DNA of 64,000 nucleotides. Source: Deroplatys truncata (taxonomy: Eukaryota; Arthropoda; Insecta; Mantodea; Mantidae). The position numbers were made by a program, and so were the translations under genes. How positions within the stretch are numbered: position 1 is the stretch's first letter; each line of letters begins with the position of its first letter. Positions 38,025 to 50,681 of this stretch are shown here, piece by piece. Location: positions 196,001-260,000 of the forward strand of contig CM060984.1 of NCBI GenBank assembly GCA_030765065.1, given 5' to 3'. The notes below the pieces were generated by a model. The model did not search any database. It saw only the letters and a program-made list of their open reading frames with translations, and was not told where the DNA came from.

Positions 38025-40559
38025 AACATTTGCAACATCTAAACTTCTCTTTCTAGATTCTTTTGGAAATATGATATACATCCAGCATTAAATACATCAA
38101 TAAGACCATTTTGCATTTACAAACTGTAAATAAAAGAAATTCCAATAACGCCATGGCAACTAACTACAGTCTAACACATCTGTGTATTAGGGCGATTAAT
38201 TTTCAGCTAATTCAGTCTCAAACAACAATGGGAGGATGCGGCATTGAAAAACAGTAGGGTTAATAGCAAAAGCTTTTGAGGCAATTGAATAATTTAAAGT
38301 AATTTTTTTCCTTTGATCAAACTTCTGGTATATGTGGCAATGATATCAGAACAATCACACTGACTTTGGATTTCTATTACTTACCATGTTCAACTAGTTG
38401 TGCTAAAGAAGTGAAGGATTTACAGCCACTGTAAATGTCCAACAGTAAATTTACACTCCAGGCACATCTGAAAGGTCCATTTATAGCTCAAGAAAGGAAT
38501 GGCTTTCCTGCCCATCTGAAACAAATATTATAACAACCCAATTGAATTTAAATATTAAGGATAGCCATAGGTGAAAGTTATGCTTTATTTTCAAAACCCT
38601 CTCATGCTGCCAAAACGCAAAAAAGGGGCACATTGGGCTCCAAGTAGGTATGTAACATGTACTAAAGAGACGTTATATTTTATGACATTAAACTAAGTAA
38701 TACAGGTTCTCATAAGAAACACACACTCATTTATATAAAACAACAATTACGAAATTACAATTTGTAATTTTAAGCCAGTCTTCTGGTTGATTGAAATCAG
38801 GTTCTTAAACATGACTCTCCTCAGCAATTTATTCTCAGATGTAGAGTTCAAGATGTTATGTTTTTAATACTTAAAACTCTAGCATTGAGTTTTGCCAACG
38901 TTTAAGTGGTTCTTTTCCAATTCTTTATTAAATTTTGAACAAGATTGAACAGAAGCTACAAAAATTGAAGCATGCTTAATTCACAAACTTTTCAGAACAG
39001 TGTGGGACTATGTACGTTTCATTACCATTATGTTTATTTTCTCACAAAAGGAAACCTCAAACCCCTGTTAGCAAATGGATAATATACGAAATTGAAATGA
39101 AATTTTGAAGTACGTCTAGCCATTGAACATATTCAGATGAAGTTTTTAACTTTGACAGAACCTTATTCTATCAATGCAATGAACATACACTGTAATTTGA
39201 CTTCTATTCCTTACCAAGTCTATCAGTACTGCTAAACTCCAAATTGTCTCTCTCAGCATAGCCATTCTTCCTGGCTAATTCCGTTAACCAGTCTTCGCAG
39301 ACAGCTATTCAACAGTCTTCGTATGAGGCCCAAACTTTGTGCAGACATTCCGCAATGAGTTCATTCACATGCAACAAAACATCAGGAACGTTTAGTATGT
39401 TCCCCAGTATTTTAGACATTCGCAACACCACCATTTACCTAGACCCACATTAATTTTAGACTACATCAAATGTCAATTGCTAAGACAAAAAGAATTTTCT
39501 ACACTTCTTACTCCATTTCCGATGTACAAACACACTACTGCTTTTATTATCAAAAACACAACTAACCTTTATTACAAATTCAATACAAGGAACACACATT
39601 CTTAGAGATACAGCAACACATCTTATGCATCCTATTACATTTGACGTTAATTCCAAAAACCACCCTGATCCTAAACCCAAACAGTTCCCAGGACGCGAAA
39701 ATAATTTCGAAGTTCCTTACATTATTTATTCCTAAGGACTTCCAAGGATATATATTCGCTCTGGCCAGTTAAGCAAACCAACATATCTCCTAGGGATCCA
39801 GTATGCAGGAATAAAAGTTTGTAAGGAAATTCGAATGTGAACTTTAGGAGGTTCACTCATAAGTAATACGAATCTCAAAAACGTTTTGTTTAACCCAAAC
39901 AAATCCAGAAACTTCAATGCATTTAAATGTCCTAACCGAAATCTTTCCTTTAATAATTTCTCCGCAATCTAAGCTGTTCCTGTAGCTCTCACAATACAAA
40001 CAATTACTATAACCAATACATATTACATTATATGCACAACGATACCATTTCATAACACACCTGAGACAGTTTTACAGCATAGCCGATGTGCTTAAGAAAC
40101 TTCGGAATCCAAGCACAACCAACTGGTGATTTGTACCTCAGAAATACAACGGGTTTGCTGAATCAACTGTAACAAGCGTTAAAACAATGCAAATCAATTT
40201 ACAATATCAAGGGGAACTTAATAAATCCTATGATCTTATACTACACATTTTTAAAAGTAGCTCATGCTGCTTACACTGAATTATAGATGTCATTTGTGCT
40301 TCATGTAGATATGTGTAATAGTTTTGATATAAACGTTATTTGCAGACATAATACTAAATGATTAGCTATTCCACATAATACACATGTCTTTAGTTTTATA
40401 AAACAAGGAATACCAAATAATTAATTTACTTTTTTCAAACTCAGATTTACAACTTCATTCATTGTTCTGGTTGTTTCAAGAGGTTTTATTTCAATACAAT
40501 TATTCTTAAGAATTTCTACTCGATTAGTGACGTTACGAGTACTTTTAGAGCATAGCATT
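38025..40559 (+). repeat. Satellite unit 16 (2,535 bp), heavily diverged copy
   Basis: The B-type start with GGAAATATG is joined to GGAGGATGCGG, CTTCTGGTA and ATCAGAACA as in units 6 and 7. Private changes include AATAGCAAAAG (38264), AAAACAACAATT (38737), GAGTTTTGCC (38887), GAACATATTC (39125), GAGATACAGC (39605), TTATGCATCC (39623), GGAGGTTC (39847) and CCGCAATC (39962). GACATAATAC (40345) and AAACTCAGATT (40437) are shared with unit 17. Confidence 0.97.
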
Positions 40560-43093
40560 AACATTTGCAACATCTAAACTTCTCTTTCTAGATTCATTTG
40601 AAAATATGATATACATCCAGCATTAAATACATCAATAAGACCATTTTGCATTTACAAACTGTAAATAAAAGAAATTCCAATAACGCCATGGCAACTAACT
40701 ACAGTCTAACACATCTGTGTATTAGGGCGATTAATTTTCAGCTAATTCAGCCTCAAACAACAATGGTAGGATGCGGCATTGAAAAACAGTAGGGTTAATA
40801 TCAAAAGCTTTTGAGGCAATTGAATAATTTAAAGTAATTTTTTTCCTTTGATCAAACTTCAGGTAGATGTTGCAATGATATCAAAACAATCACACTGTCT
40901 TTGGATTTCTATTACTTACCATGTTCAACTAGTTGTGCTAAAGAAGTGAAGGATTTACAGCCACTGTAAATGTCCAATAGTAAATTTACACTCCAGGCAC
41001 ATCTGAAAGGTCCATTTATAGCTCAAGAAAGGAATGGCTTCCCTGCCCATCTGAAACAAATATTATAACAACCCAATTCAATTTAAATATTAAGGATAGC
41101 CATAGGTGAAAGTTATGCTTTATTTTCAAAACCCTCTCATGCTGCCGAAACGCAAAAAAGGGACACATTGGGCTCCAAGTAGGTATGTAACATGTACTAA
41201 AGAGACGTTATATTTTATGACATTAAACTAAGTAATTCAGGTTCTCATAAGAAACACACACTCATTTATATAAAAGAACAATTACGAAATTACAATTTGT
41301 AATTTTAAGCCAGTCTTCTGGTTGATTGAAATCAGTTTCTTAAACATGACTCTCCTCAGCAATTTATTCTCAGATGTAGAGTTCAAGATGTTATGTTTTT
41401 AATACTTAAAACTCTAGCATTGACTTTTGCCAACGTTTAAGTGGTTCTTTTCCAATTCTTTATTAAATTTTGAACAAGATTGAACAGAAGCTACAAAAAT
41501 TGAAGCATGCTTAATTCACAAACTTTTCAGAACAGTGTGGGACTATGTACGTTTCATTACCATTATGTTTATTTTCTCACAAAAGGAAACCTCAAACCAC
41601 TGTTAGCAAATGGATAATATACGAAATTTGAATGAAATTTTGAAGTACGTCTAGCCATTGAAATTATTCAGATGAAGTTTTTAACTTTGACAGAACCTTA
41701 TTCTATCAATGCCATGAACATACACTGTAATTTGACTTCTATTCCTTACCAAGTCTATCAGTACTGCTAATCTCCAAATTGTCTCTCTCAGCATAGCCAT
41801 TCTTCCTGGCTAATTCCGTTAACCAGTCTTCGCAGACAGCTATTCAACAGTCTTCGTATGAGGCCCAAACTTTGTGCAGACATTCCGCAATGAGTTCATT
41901 CACATGCAACAAAACATCAGGAACGTTTAGTATGTTCTCCAGTATTTTAGACATTCGCAACACCACCATTTACCTAGACCCACATTAATTTTAGACTACA
42001 TCAAATGTCAATTGCTAAGACAAAAAGAATTTTCTACACTTCTTACTCCATTTCCGATGTACAAACACACTACTGCTTTTATTATCAAAAACACAACTAA
42101 CCTTTATTACAAATTCAATACAAGGAACACATATTCTTAGAGAAACAGCAACACATCTTACGCATCCTATTACATTTGACGTTAATTCCAAAAACCACCC
42201 TGATCCTTAACCCAAACTGTTCCCAGGACGCGAAAATAATTTCGAAGTTCCTGACATTATTTATTCCTAAGGACTTCCAAGGATATATATTCGCTCTGGC
42301 CAGTTAAGCAAACCAATATATCTCCTAGGGATCCAGGATGCAGGAATAAAAGTTTGTAAGGAAATTCGAATGTGAACTTTAGGCGGTTCACTCATAAGTA
42401 ATACGAATCTCAAAAACGTTTTGTTTAACCCAAACAAATCCAGAAACTTCAATGCATTTAAATGTCCTAACCGAAATCTTTCCTTTAATAATTTCTCCGG
42501 AATCTAAGCTGTTCCTGTAGCTCTCACAATACAAACAATTACTATAACCAATACATATTACATTAAATGCACAACGATACCATTTCATAACACACCTGAG
42601 ACAGTTTTACAGCATAGCCGATGTGCTTAAGAAACTTCGGAATCCAAGCACAACCAACTGGTGATTTGTACCTCAGAAATACAACGGGTTTGCTGAATCA
42701 ACTGTAACAAGCGTTAAAACAATGCAAATCAATTTACAATATCAAGGGGAACTTAATAAATCCTATGATCTTATACTACACATTTTTAAAAGTAGCTCAT
42801 GCTGCTTACACTGAATTATAGATGTCTTTTGTGCTTCATGTAGATATGTGTAATAGTTTTGATATAAACGTTATTTGCAGACATAATACTAAATGATTAG
42901 CTATTCCACATAATATCATGTCTTTAGTTTTATAAAACAAGGAATACCAAATAATTAATTTACTTTTTTCAAACTCAGATTTACAACTTCATTCATTGTT
43001 CTGGTTGTTTCAAGAGGTTTTATTTCAATACAATTATTCTTAAGAATTTCTACTCGATTAGTGACGTTACGAGTACTTTTAGAGCATAGCATT
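40560..43093 (+). repeat. Satellite unit 17 (2,534 bp), heavily diverged copy
   Basis: The B-type start has the private GATTCATTTG (40591). Other changes are ATGGTAGGATGCGG (40764), GTAGATGTTGC (40863), CAATAGTAAA (40975), GGGACACATT (41160), GTAATTCAGG (41233), CAGTTTCTT (41333), GTTCTCCAG (41935) and CCTGACATT (42250). The one-base shortening is at AATATCATGTC (42913). GACATAATAC and AAACTCAGATT near the end are shared with unit 16. Confidence 0.97.
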
Positions 43094-45629
43094 AACATTT
43101 GCAACATCTAAACTTCTCTTTCTAGATTCTTTGGAAAATATGATATACATCCAGCTTTAAATACATCAATAAGACCATTTTGCATTTACAAACTGTAAAC
43201 ACAAAAGAAATTCCAATAACGCCATGGAACTTACTACAGTCAAACACATCTGTGTATTAGGGCGATTAATTTTCAGCTAATTCAGCCTCAAACAACAATG
43301 GGAGGAAGCGGCATTGAAAAAATGTAGGGTAAATATCAAAAGCTTTTGAGGCAATTGAATAATTTAAAGTAATTTTTTTCCTTTGATCAAACTTCAGGTA
43401 TATGTTGCAATGATATCAAAACAATCACACTGTCTTTGGATTTCTATTACTTACCATGTTCAACTAGTTGTGCTAAAGAAGTGAAGGATTTACAGCCACT
43501 GTAAATGTCCAACAGTAAATTTACACTCCAGGCACATCTGAAAGGTCCATTTATAGCTCAAGAAAGGAATGGCTTTCCTGCCCATCTGAAACAAATATTA
43601 TAACAACCCAATTCAATTTAAATATTAAGGATAGCCATAGGTGAAAGTTATGCTTTATTTTCAAAACCCTCTCATGCTGCTGAAACGCAAAAAAGGGGCA
43701 CATTGTGCTCCAAGTAGGTATGTAACATGTACAAAAGAGACCTTATATTTTATGACATTAAACTAAGTAATACAGGTTCTCATAAGAAACACACACTCAT
43801 TTATATAAAAGAACAATTACGAAATTACAATTTGTAATTTTAAGCCAGTCTTCTGGTTGATTGAAATCAGGTTCTTAAACATGACTCTCCTCAGCAATTT
43901 ATTCTCAGATGTAGAGTTCAAGATGTTATGTTTTTAATACTTAAAACTCTAGCATTGACTTTTGCCAACGTTTAAGTGGTTCTTTTCCAATTCTTTATTA
44001 AATTTTGAACAAGATTGAACAGAAACTACAAAAATTGAAGCATGCTTAATTCACAAACTTTTCAGAACAGTGTGGGACTATGTACATTTAATTACCATTA
44101 TGTTTATTTTCTCACAAAAGGAAACCTCAAACCCCTGTTAGCAAATGGATAATATACGAAATTGAAATGAAATTTTGAAGTACGTCTAGCCATTGAAATT
44201 ATTCAGATGAAGTTTTTAACTTTGACAGAACCTTATTCTATCAATGCCATGAACATACACTGTAATTTGACTTCTATTCCTTACCAAGTCTATCAGTACT
44301 GCTAATCTCCAAATTGTCTCTCTCAGCATAGCCATTCTTTCTGGCTAATTCCGTTAACCAGTCTTCGCAGACAGCTATTCAACAGTCTTCGTATGAGGCC
44401 CAAACTTTGTGCAGACATTCCGCAATGAGTTCATTCACATGCAACAAAACATCAGGAACGTTTAGTATGTTCCCCAGTATTTTAGACATTCGCAACACCA
44501 CCATTTACCTAGACCCACATTAATTTTAGACTACATCAAATGTCAATTGCTAAGACAAAAAGAATTTTCTACACTTCTTACTCCATTTCCGATGTACAAA
44601 CACACTACTGCTTTTATTATCAAAAACACAACTAACCTTGATTACAAATTCAATACAAGGAACACACATTCTTAGAGAAACAGCAACACATCTTACGCAT
44701 CCTATTACATTTGACGTTAATTCCAAAAACCACCCTGATCCTTAACCCAAAATGTTCCCAGGACGCGAAAATAATTTCGAAGTTCCTTACATTAATTATT
44801 CCTAAGGACTTCCAAGGATATATATTCGCTCTGGCCAGTTAAGCAAACCAATATATCTCCTTGGGATCCAGTATGCAGGAATAAAAGTTTGTAAGGAAAT
44901 TCGAATGTGAACTTTAGGCGGTTCACTCATAAGTAATACGAATCTCAAAAACGTTTTGTTTAACCCAAACAAATCCAGAAACTTCAATGCATTTAAACGT
45001 CCTAACCGAAATCTTTCCTTTAATAATTTCTCCGGAATCTAAGCTGTTCCTGTAGCTCTCACAATACAAACAATTACTATAACCAATACATATTACATTA
45101 AATGCACAATGATACCATTTCATAACACACCTGAGACAGTTTTACAGCATAGCCGATGTGCTTAAGTAACTTCGGAATCCATGCACAACCAACTGGTGAT
45201 TTGTACCTCAGAAATACAACGGGTTTGCTGAATCAACTGTAACAAGCGTTAAAACAATGCAAATCAATTTACAATATCAAGGGGAACTTAATAAATCCTA
45301 TGATCTTATACTACACATTTTTAAAAGTAGCTCATGCTGCTTACACTGAATTATAGATGTCTTTTGTGCTTCATGTAGATATGTGTAATAGTTTTGATAT
45401 AAACGTTATTTGCAGATATAATACTAAATGATTAGCTATTCCACATAATACACATGTCTTTAGTTTTATAAAACAAGGAATACCAAATAATTAATTTACT
45501 TTTTTCAAACACAGATTTACAACTTCATTCATTGTTCTGGTTGTTTCAAGAGGTGTTATTTCAATACAATTATTCTTAAGAATTTCTACTCGATTAGTGA
45601 CGTTACGAGTACTTTTAGAGCATAGCATT
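43094..45629 (+). repeat. Satellite unit 18 (2,536 bp), mosaic start and indels
   Basis: The start mixes B-type GATATAC with A-type GCTTTAAATA and has the private CTTTGGAAAATATG. GTAAACACAAAAG (43195) adds two bases and CCATGGAACTTAC (43223) removes one, giving 2,536 bp. Other private changes are AAAAATGTAGGGTAAA (43317), GCTGCTGAAACG (43677), ATTGTGCTCC (43703), AGAGACCTTA (43736), ATTAATTATTCC (44791), CCTTGGGATCC (44859), CACAATGAT (45106) and CTTAAGTAAC (45161). Confidence 0.97.
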
Positions 45630-48145
45630 AACATTTGCAACATCTAAACTTCTCTTTCTAGATTCTTTTGAAAATATGATATACATCCAGCATTAAATAC
45701 ATCAATAAGACCATTTTGCATTTACAAACTGTAAATAAAAGAAATTCCAATAACGCCATGGCAACTAACTACAGTCAAACACGTCTGTTCAGCTAATTCA
45801 GCCTCAAACAACAATGGGAGGAAGCGGCATTGAAAAACAGTAGGGTTAATATCAAAAGCTTTTGAGGCAATTGAATAATTTAAAGTAATTTTTTTCCTTT
45901 GATCAAACTTCAGGTATATGTGGCAATGATATCAAAACAATCACACTGACTTTGGATTTCTATTACTTACCATGTTCAACTAGTTGTGCTAAAGAAGTGA
46001 AGGATTTACAGCCACTGTAAATGTCCAACAGTAAATTTACACTCCAGGCACATCTGAAAGGTCCATTTATAGCTGAAGAAAGGAATGGCTTTCCTGCCCA
46101 TCTGAAACAAATATTATAACAACCCAATTCAATTTAAATATTAAGGATAGCCATAGGTGAAAGTTATGCTTTATTTTCAAAACACTCTCATGCTGCCGAA
46201 ACGCAAAAAAGGGGCACATTGGGCTCCAAGTAGGTATGTAACATGTACTAAAGAGACGTTATATTTTATGACATTAAACTAAGTAATACAGGTTCTCATA
46301 AGAAACACACACTCATTTATATAAAAGAACAATTACGAAATTAAAATTTGTAATTTTAAGCCAGTCTTCTGGTTGATTGAAATCAGGTTCTTAAACATGA
46401 CTCTCCTCAGCAATTTATTCTCAGATGTAGAGTTCAAGATGTTATGTTTTTAATACTTAAAACTCTAGCATTGACTTTTGCCAACGTTTAAGTGGTTGTT
46501 TTCCAATTCTTTATTAAATTTTGAACAAGATTGAACAGAAGCTACAAAAATTGAAGCATGCTTAATTCACAAACTTTTCAGAACAGTGTGGGACTATGTA
46601 CGTTTCATTACCATTATGTTTATTTTCTCACAAAAGGAAACCTCAAACCCCTGTTAGCAAATGGATAATATACGAAATTGAAATGAAATTTTGAAGTACG
46701 TCTAGCCATTGAACTTATTCAGATGAAGTTTTTAACTTTGACAGAACCTTATTCTATCAATGCCATGAACATACACTGTAATTTGACTTCTATTCCTTAC
46801 CAAGTCTATCAGTACTGCTAAACTCCAAATTGTCTCTCTCAGCATAGCCATTCTTCCTGGCTAATTCCGTTAACCAGTCTTCGCAGACAGCTATTCAACA
46901 GTCTTCGTATGAGGCCCAAACTTTGTGCAGACATTCCGCAATGAGTTAATTCACATGCAACAAAACATCAGGAACGTTTAGTATGTTCCCCAGTATTTTA
47001 GACATTCGCAACACCACCATTTACCTAGACCCACATTAATTTTAGACTACATCAAATGTCAATTGCTAAGACAAAAAGAATTTTCTACACTTCTTACTCC
47101 ATTTCCGATGTACAAACACACTACTGCTTTTATTATCAAAAACACAACTAACCTTTATTACAAATTCAATACAAGGAACACACATTCTTAGAGAAACAGC
47201 AACACATCTTACGCATCCTATTACATTTCACGTTAATTCCAAAAACCACCCTGATCCTAAACCCAAACAGTTCCCAGGACGCGAAAATAATTTCGAAGTT
47301 CCTTACATTATTTATTCCTAAGGACTTCCAAGGATATATATTCGCTCTGGCCAGTTAAGCAAACCAATATATCTCCTAGGGATCCAGTATGCAGGAATAA
47401 AAGTTTGTAAGGAAATTCGAATGTGAACTTTAGGTGGTTCACTCATAAGTAATACGAATCTGAAAAATGTTTTGTTTAACCCAAACAAATCCAGAAACTT
47501 CAATGCATTTAAATGTCCTAACCGAAATCTTTCCTTTAATAATTTCTCCGGAATCTAAGCTGTTCCTGTAGCTCTCACAATACAAACAATTACTATAACC
47601 AATACATATTACATTAAATGCACAACGATACCATTTCATAACACACCTGAGACAGTTTTACAGCATAGCCGATGTGCTTAAGAAACTTCGGAATCCAAGC
47701 ACAACCAACTGGTGATTTGTACCTCAGAAATACAACGGGTTTGCTGAATCAACTGTAACAAGCGTTAAAACAATGCAAATCAATTTACAATATCAAGGGG
47801 AACTTAATAAATCCTATGATCTTATACTACACATTTTTAAAAGTAGCTCATGCTGCTTACACTGAATTATAGATGTCTTTTGTGCTTCATGTAGATATGT
47901 GTAATAGTTTTGATATAAACGTTATTTGCAGATATAATACTAAATGATTAGCTATTCCACATAATACACATGTCTTTAGTTTTATAAAACAAGGAATACC
48001 AAATAATTAATTTACTTTTTTCAAACACAGATTTACAACTTCATTCATTGTTCTGGTTGTTTCAAGAGGTTTTATTTCAATACAATTATTCTTAAGAATT
48101 TCTACTCGATTAGTGACGTTACGAGTACTTTTAGAGCATAGCATT
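45630..48145 (+). repeat. Satellite unit 19 (2,516 bp), 19-bp deletion
   Basis: This is the only unit clearly off length. The stretch between CTGT and TCAGC at 45785-45792 lacks 19 bp found in every other copy. AACACTCTC (46182) anticipates the alpha units of the right-hand dimer. CTAAACTCC, CACACATTC and CTAAACCCAAACAG are shared with unit 16. Private changes are AGCTGAAG (46071), GGTTGTTTTCC (46494), GAGTTAATTC (46944), TTTCACGTT (47227) and GAAAAATGT (47462). Confidence 0.98.
45785..45792. other. 19-bp deletion junction private to unit 19
   Basis: CTGTTCAG here replaces a 27-bp stretch found in the other units between CTGT and TCAG. The endpoints share one T, so only minimal microhomology is present. 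It makes unit 19 the one unit identifiable by length. Confidence 0.95.
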
Positions 48146-50681
48146 AACATTTGCAACATCTAAACTTCTCTTTCTAGATTCGTTTGAAAATATGAAATAC
48201 ATCCAGCATTAAATACATCAATAAGACCATTTTGCATTTACAAAATGTAAATAAAAGAAATTCCAATAACGCCATGGCAACTTACTACAGTCAAACACAT
48301 CTGTGTATTAGGGCGATTAATTTTCAGCTAATTCAGCCTCAAACAACAATGGGAGGAAGCGGCATTGAAAAACAGTAGGGTTAATATCAAAAGCTTTTGA
48401 GGCAATTGAATAATTTAAAGTAATTTTTTTCCTTTGATCAAACTTTAGGTATATGTGGCAATGATATCAAAACAATCACACTGACTTTGGATTTCTATTA
48501 CTTACCATGTTCAACTAGTTGTGCTCAAGAAGTGAAGGATTTACAGCCACTGTAAATGTCCAACAGTAAATTTACACTCCAGGCACATCTGAAAGGTCCA
48601 TTTATAGCTCAAGAAAGGAATGGCTTTCCTGCCCATCTGAAACAAATATTATAACAACCCAATTCAATTTAAATATTAAGGATAGCCATAGGTGAAAGTT
48701 ATGCTTTATTTTCAAAACCCTCTCATGCTGCCGAAACGCAAAAAAGGGGCACATTGGGCTCCAAGTAGGTATGTAAGATGTACTAAAGAGACGTTAAATT
48801 TTATGACATTAAACTAAGTAATACAGGTTCTCATAAGAAACACACACTAATTTATATAAAAGAACAATTACGAAATTACAATTTGTAATTTTAAGCCAGT
48901 CTTCTGGTTGATTGAAATCAGGTTCTTAAACATGACTCTCCTCAGCAATTTATTCTCAGATGTAGAGTTCAAGATGTTATGTTTTTAATACTTAAAACTC
49001 TAGCATTGACTTTTGCCAACGTTTAAGTGGTTCTTTTCCAATTCTTTATTAAATTTTGAACAAGATTGAACAGAAGCTACAAAAATTGAAGCATGCTTAA
49101 TTCACAAACTTTTCAGAACAGTGTGGGACTATGTACGTTTCATTACCATTATGTTTATTTTCTCACAAAAGGAAACCTCAAACCCCTGTTAGCAAATGGA
49201 TAATATACGAAATTTGAATGGAATTTTGAAGTACGTCTAGCCATTGAAATTATTCAGATGAAGTTTCTAACTTTGACAGAACCTTATTCTATCAATGCCA
49301 TGAACATACACTGTAATTTGACTTCTATTCCTTACCAAGTCTATCAGTACTGCTAATCTCCAAATTGTCTCTCTCAGCATAGCCATTCTTCCTGGCTAAT
49401 TCCGTTAACCAGTCTTCGCAGACAGCTATTCAACAGTCTTCGTATGAGGCCCAAACTTTGTGCAGACATTCCGCAATGAGTTCATTCACATGCAACAAAA
49501 CATCAGGAACGTTTAGTATGTTCCCCAGTATTTTAGACATTCGCAACACCACCATTTACCTAGACCCACATTAATTTTAGACTACATCAAATGTCAATTG
49601 CTAAGACAAAAAGAATTTTCTACACTTCTTACTCCATTTCCGATGTACAAACACACTACTGCTTTTATTATCAAAAACACAACTAACCTTGATTACAAAT
49701 TCAATACAAGGAACACATATTCTTAGAGAAACAGCAACACATCTTACGCATCCTATTACATTTGACGTTAATTCCAAAAACCACCCTGATCCTTAACCCA
49801 AACTGTTCCAAGGACGCGAAAATAATTTCGAAGTTCCTTACATTATTTATTCCTAAGGACTTCCAAGGATATATATTCGCTCTGGCCAGTTAAGCAAACC
49901 AATATATCTCCTAGGGATCCAGTATGCAGGAATAAAAGTTTGTAAGGAAATTCGAATGTGAACTTTAGGCGGTTCACTCATAAGTAATACGAATCTCAAA
50001 AACGTTTTGTTTAACCCAAACAAATCCAGAAACTTCAATGCATTTAAATGTCCTAACCGAAATCTTTACTTTAATAATTTCTCTGGAATCTAAGCTGTTC
50101 CTGTAGCTCTCACAATACAAACAATTACTATAACCAATACATATTACATTAAATGCACAACGATAACATTTCATAACACACCTGAGACAGTTTTACAGCA
50201 TAGCCGATGTGCTTAAGAAACTTCGGAATCCAAGCACAACCAACTGGTGATTTGTACCTCAGAAATACAACGGGTTTGCTGAATCAACTGTAACAAGCGT
50301 TAAAACAATGCAAATCAATTTACAATATCAAGGGAACTTAATAAATCCTATGATCTTATACTACACATTTTTAAAAGTAGCTCATGCTGCTTACACTGAA
50401 TTATAGATGTCTTTTGTGCTTCATGTAGATATGTGTAATACTTTTGATATAAACGTTATTTGCAGATATAATACTAAATGATTAGCTATTCCACATAATA
50501 CACATGTCTTTTTAATTTTATAAAACAAGGAAGACCAAATAATTAATTTACTTTTTTCAAACACAGATTTACAACTTCATTCATTGTTCTGGTTGTTTCA
50601 AGAGGTTTTATTTCAATACAATTATTCTTAAGAATTTCTACTCGATTAGTGACGTTACGAGTACTTTTACAGCATAGCATT
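48146..50681 (+). repeat. Satellite unit 20 (2,536 bp), first C-type start
   Basis: The C-type start has TTCGTTTGAAAATATG and GAAATACATCC, then ACAAAATGTAAAT (48240) and CAACTTACTAC (48277). That combination recurs only in unit 23. Private changes are ACTTTAGGTA (48443), GTGCTCAAGAAG (48521), GTTAAATTT (48793), TTTCTAAC (49264), CTCTGGAATC (50081), GATAACATTTC (50162) and GGAAGACC (50529). TCTTTTTAATTTT (+2) and AAGGGAAC (-1) give 2,536 bp. Confidence 0.97.

Noticed and set aside
39480..39680. Minus-strand 66-codon frame in unit 16 only
   Set aside because: It exists only because private or rarely shared substitutions there remove stops. The same stretch is closed in other units.
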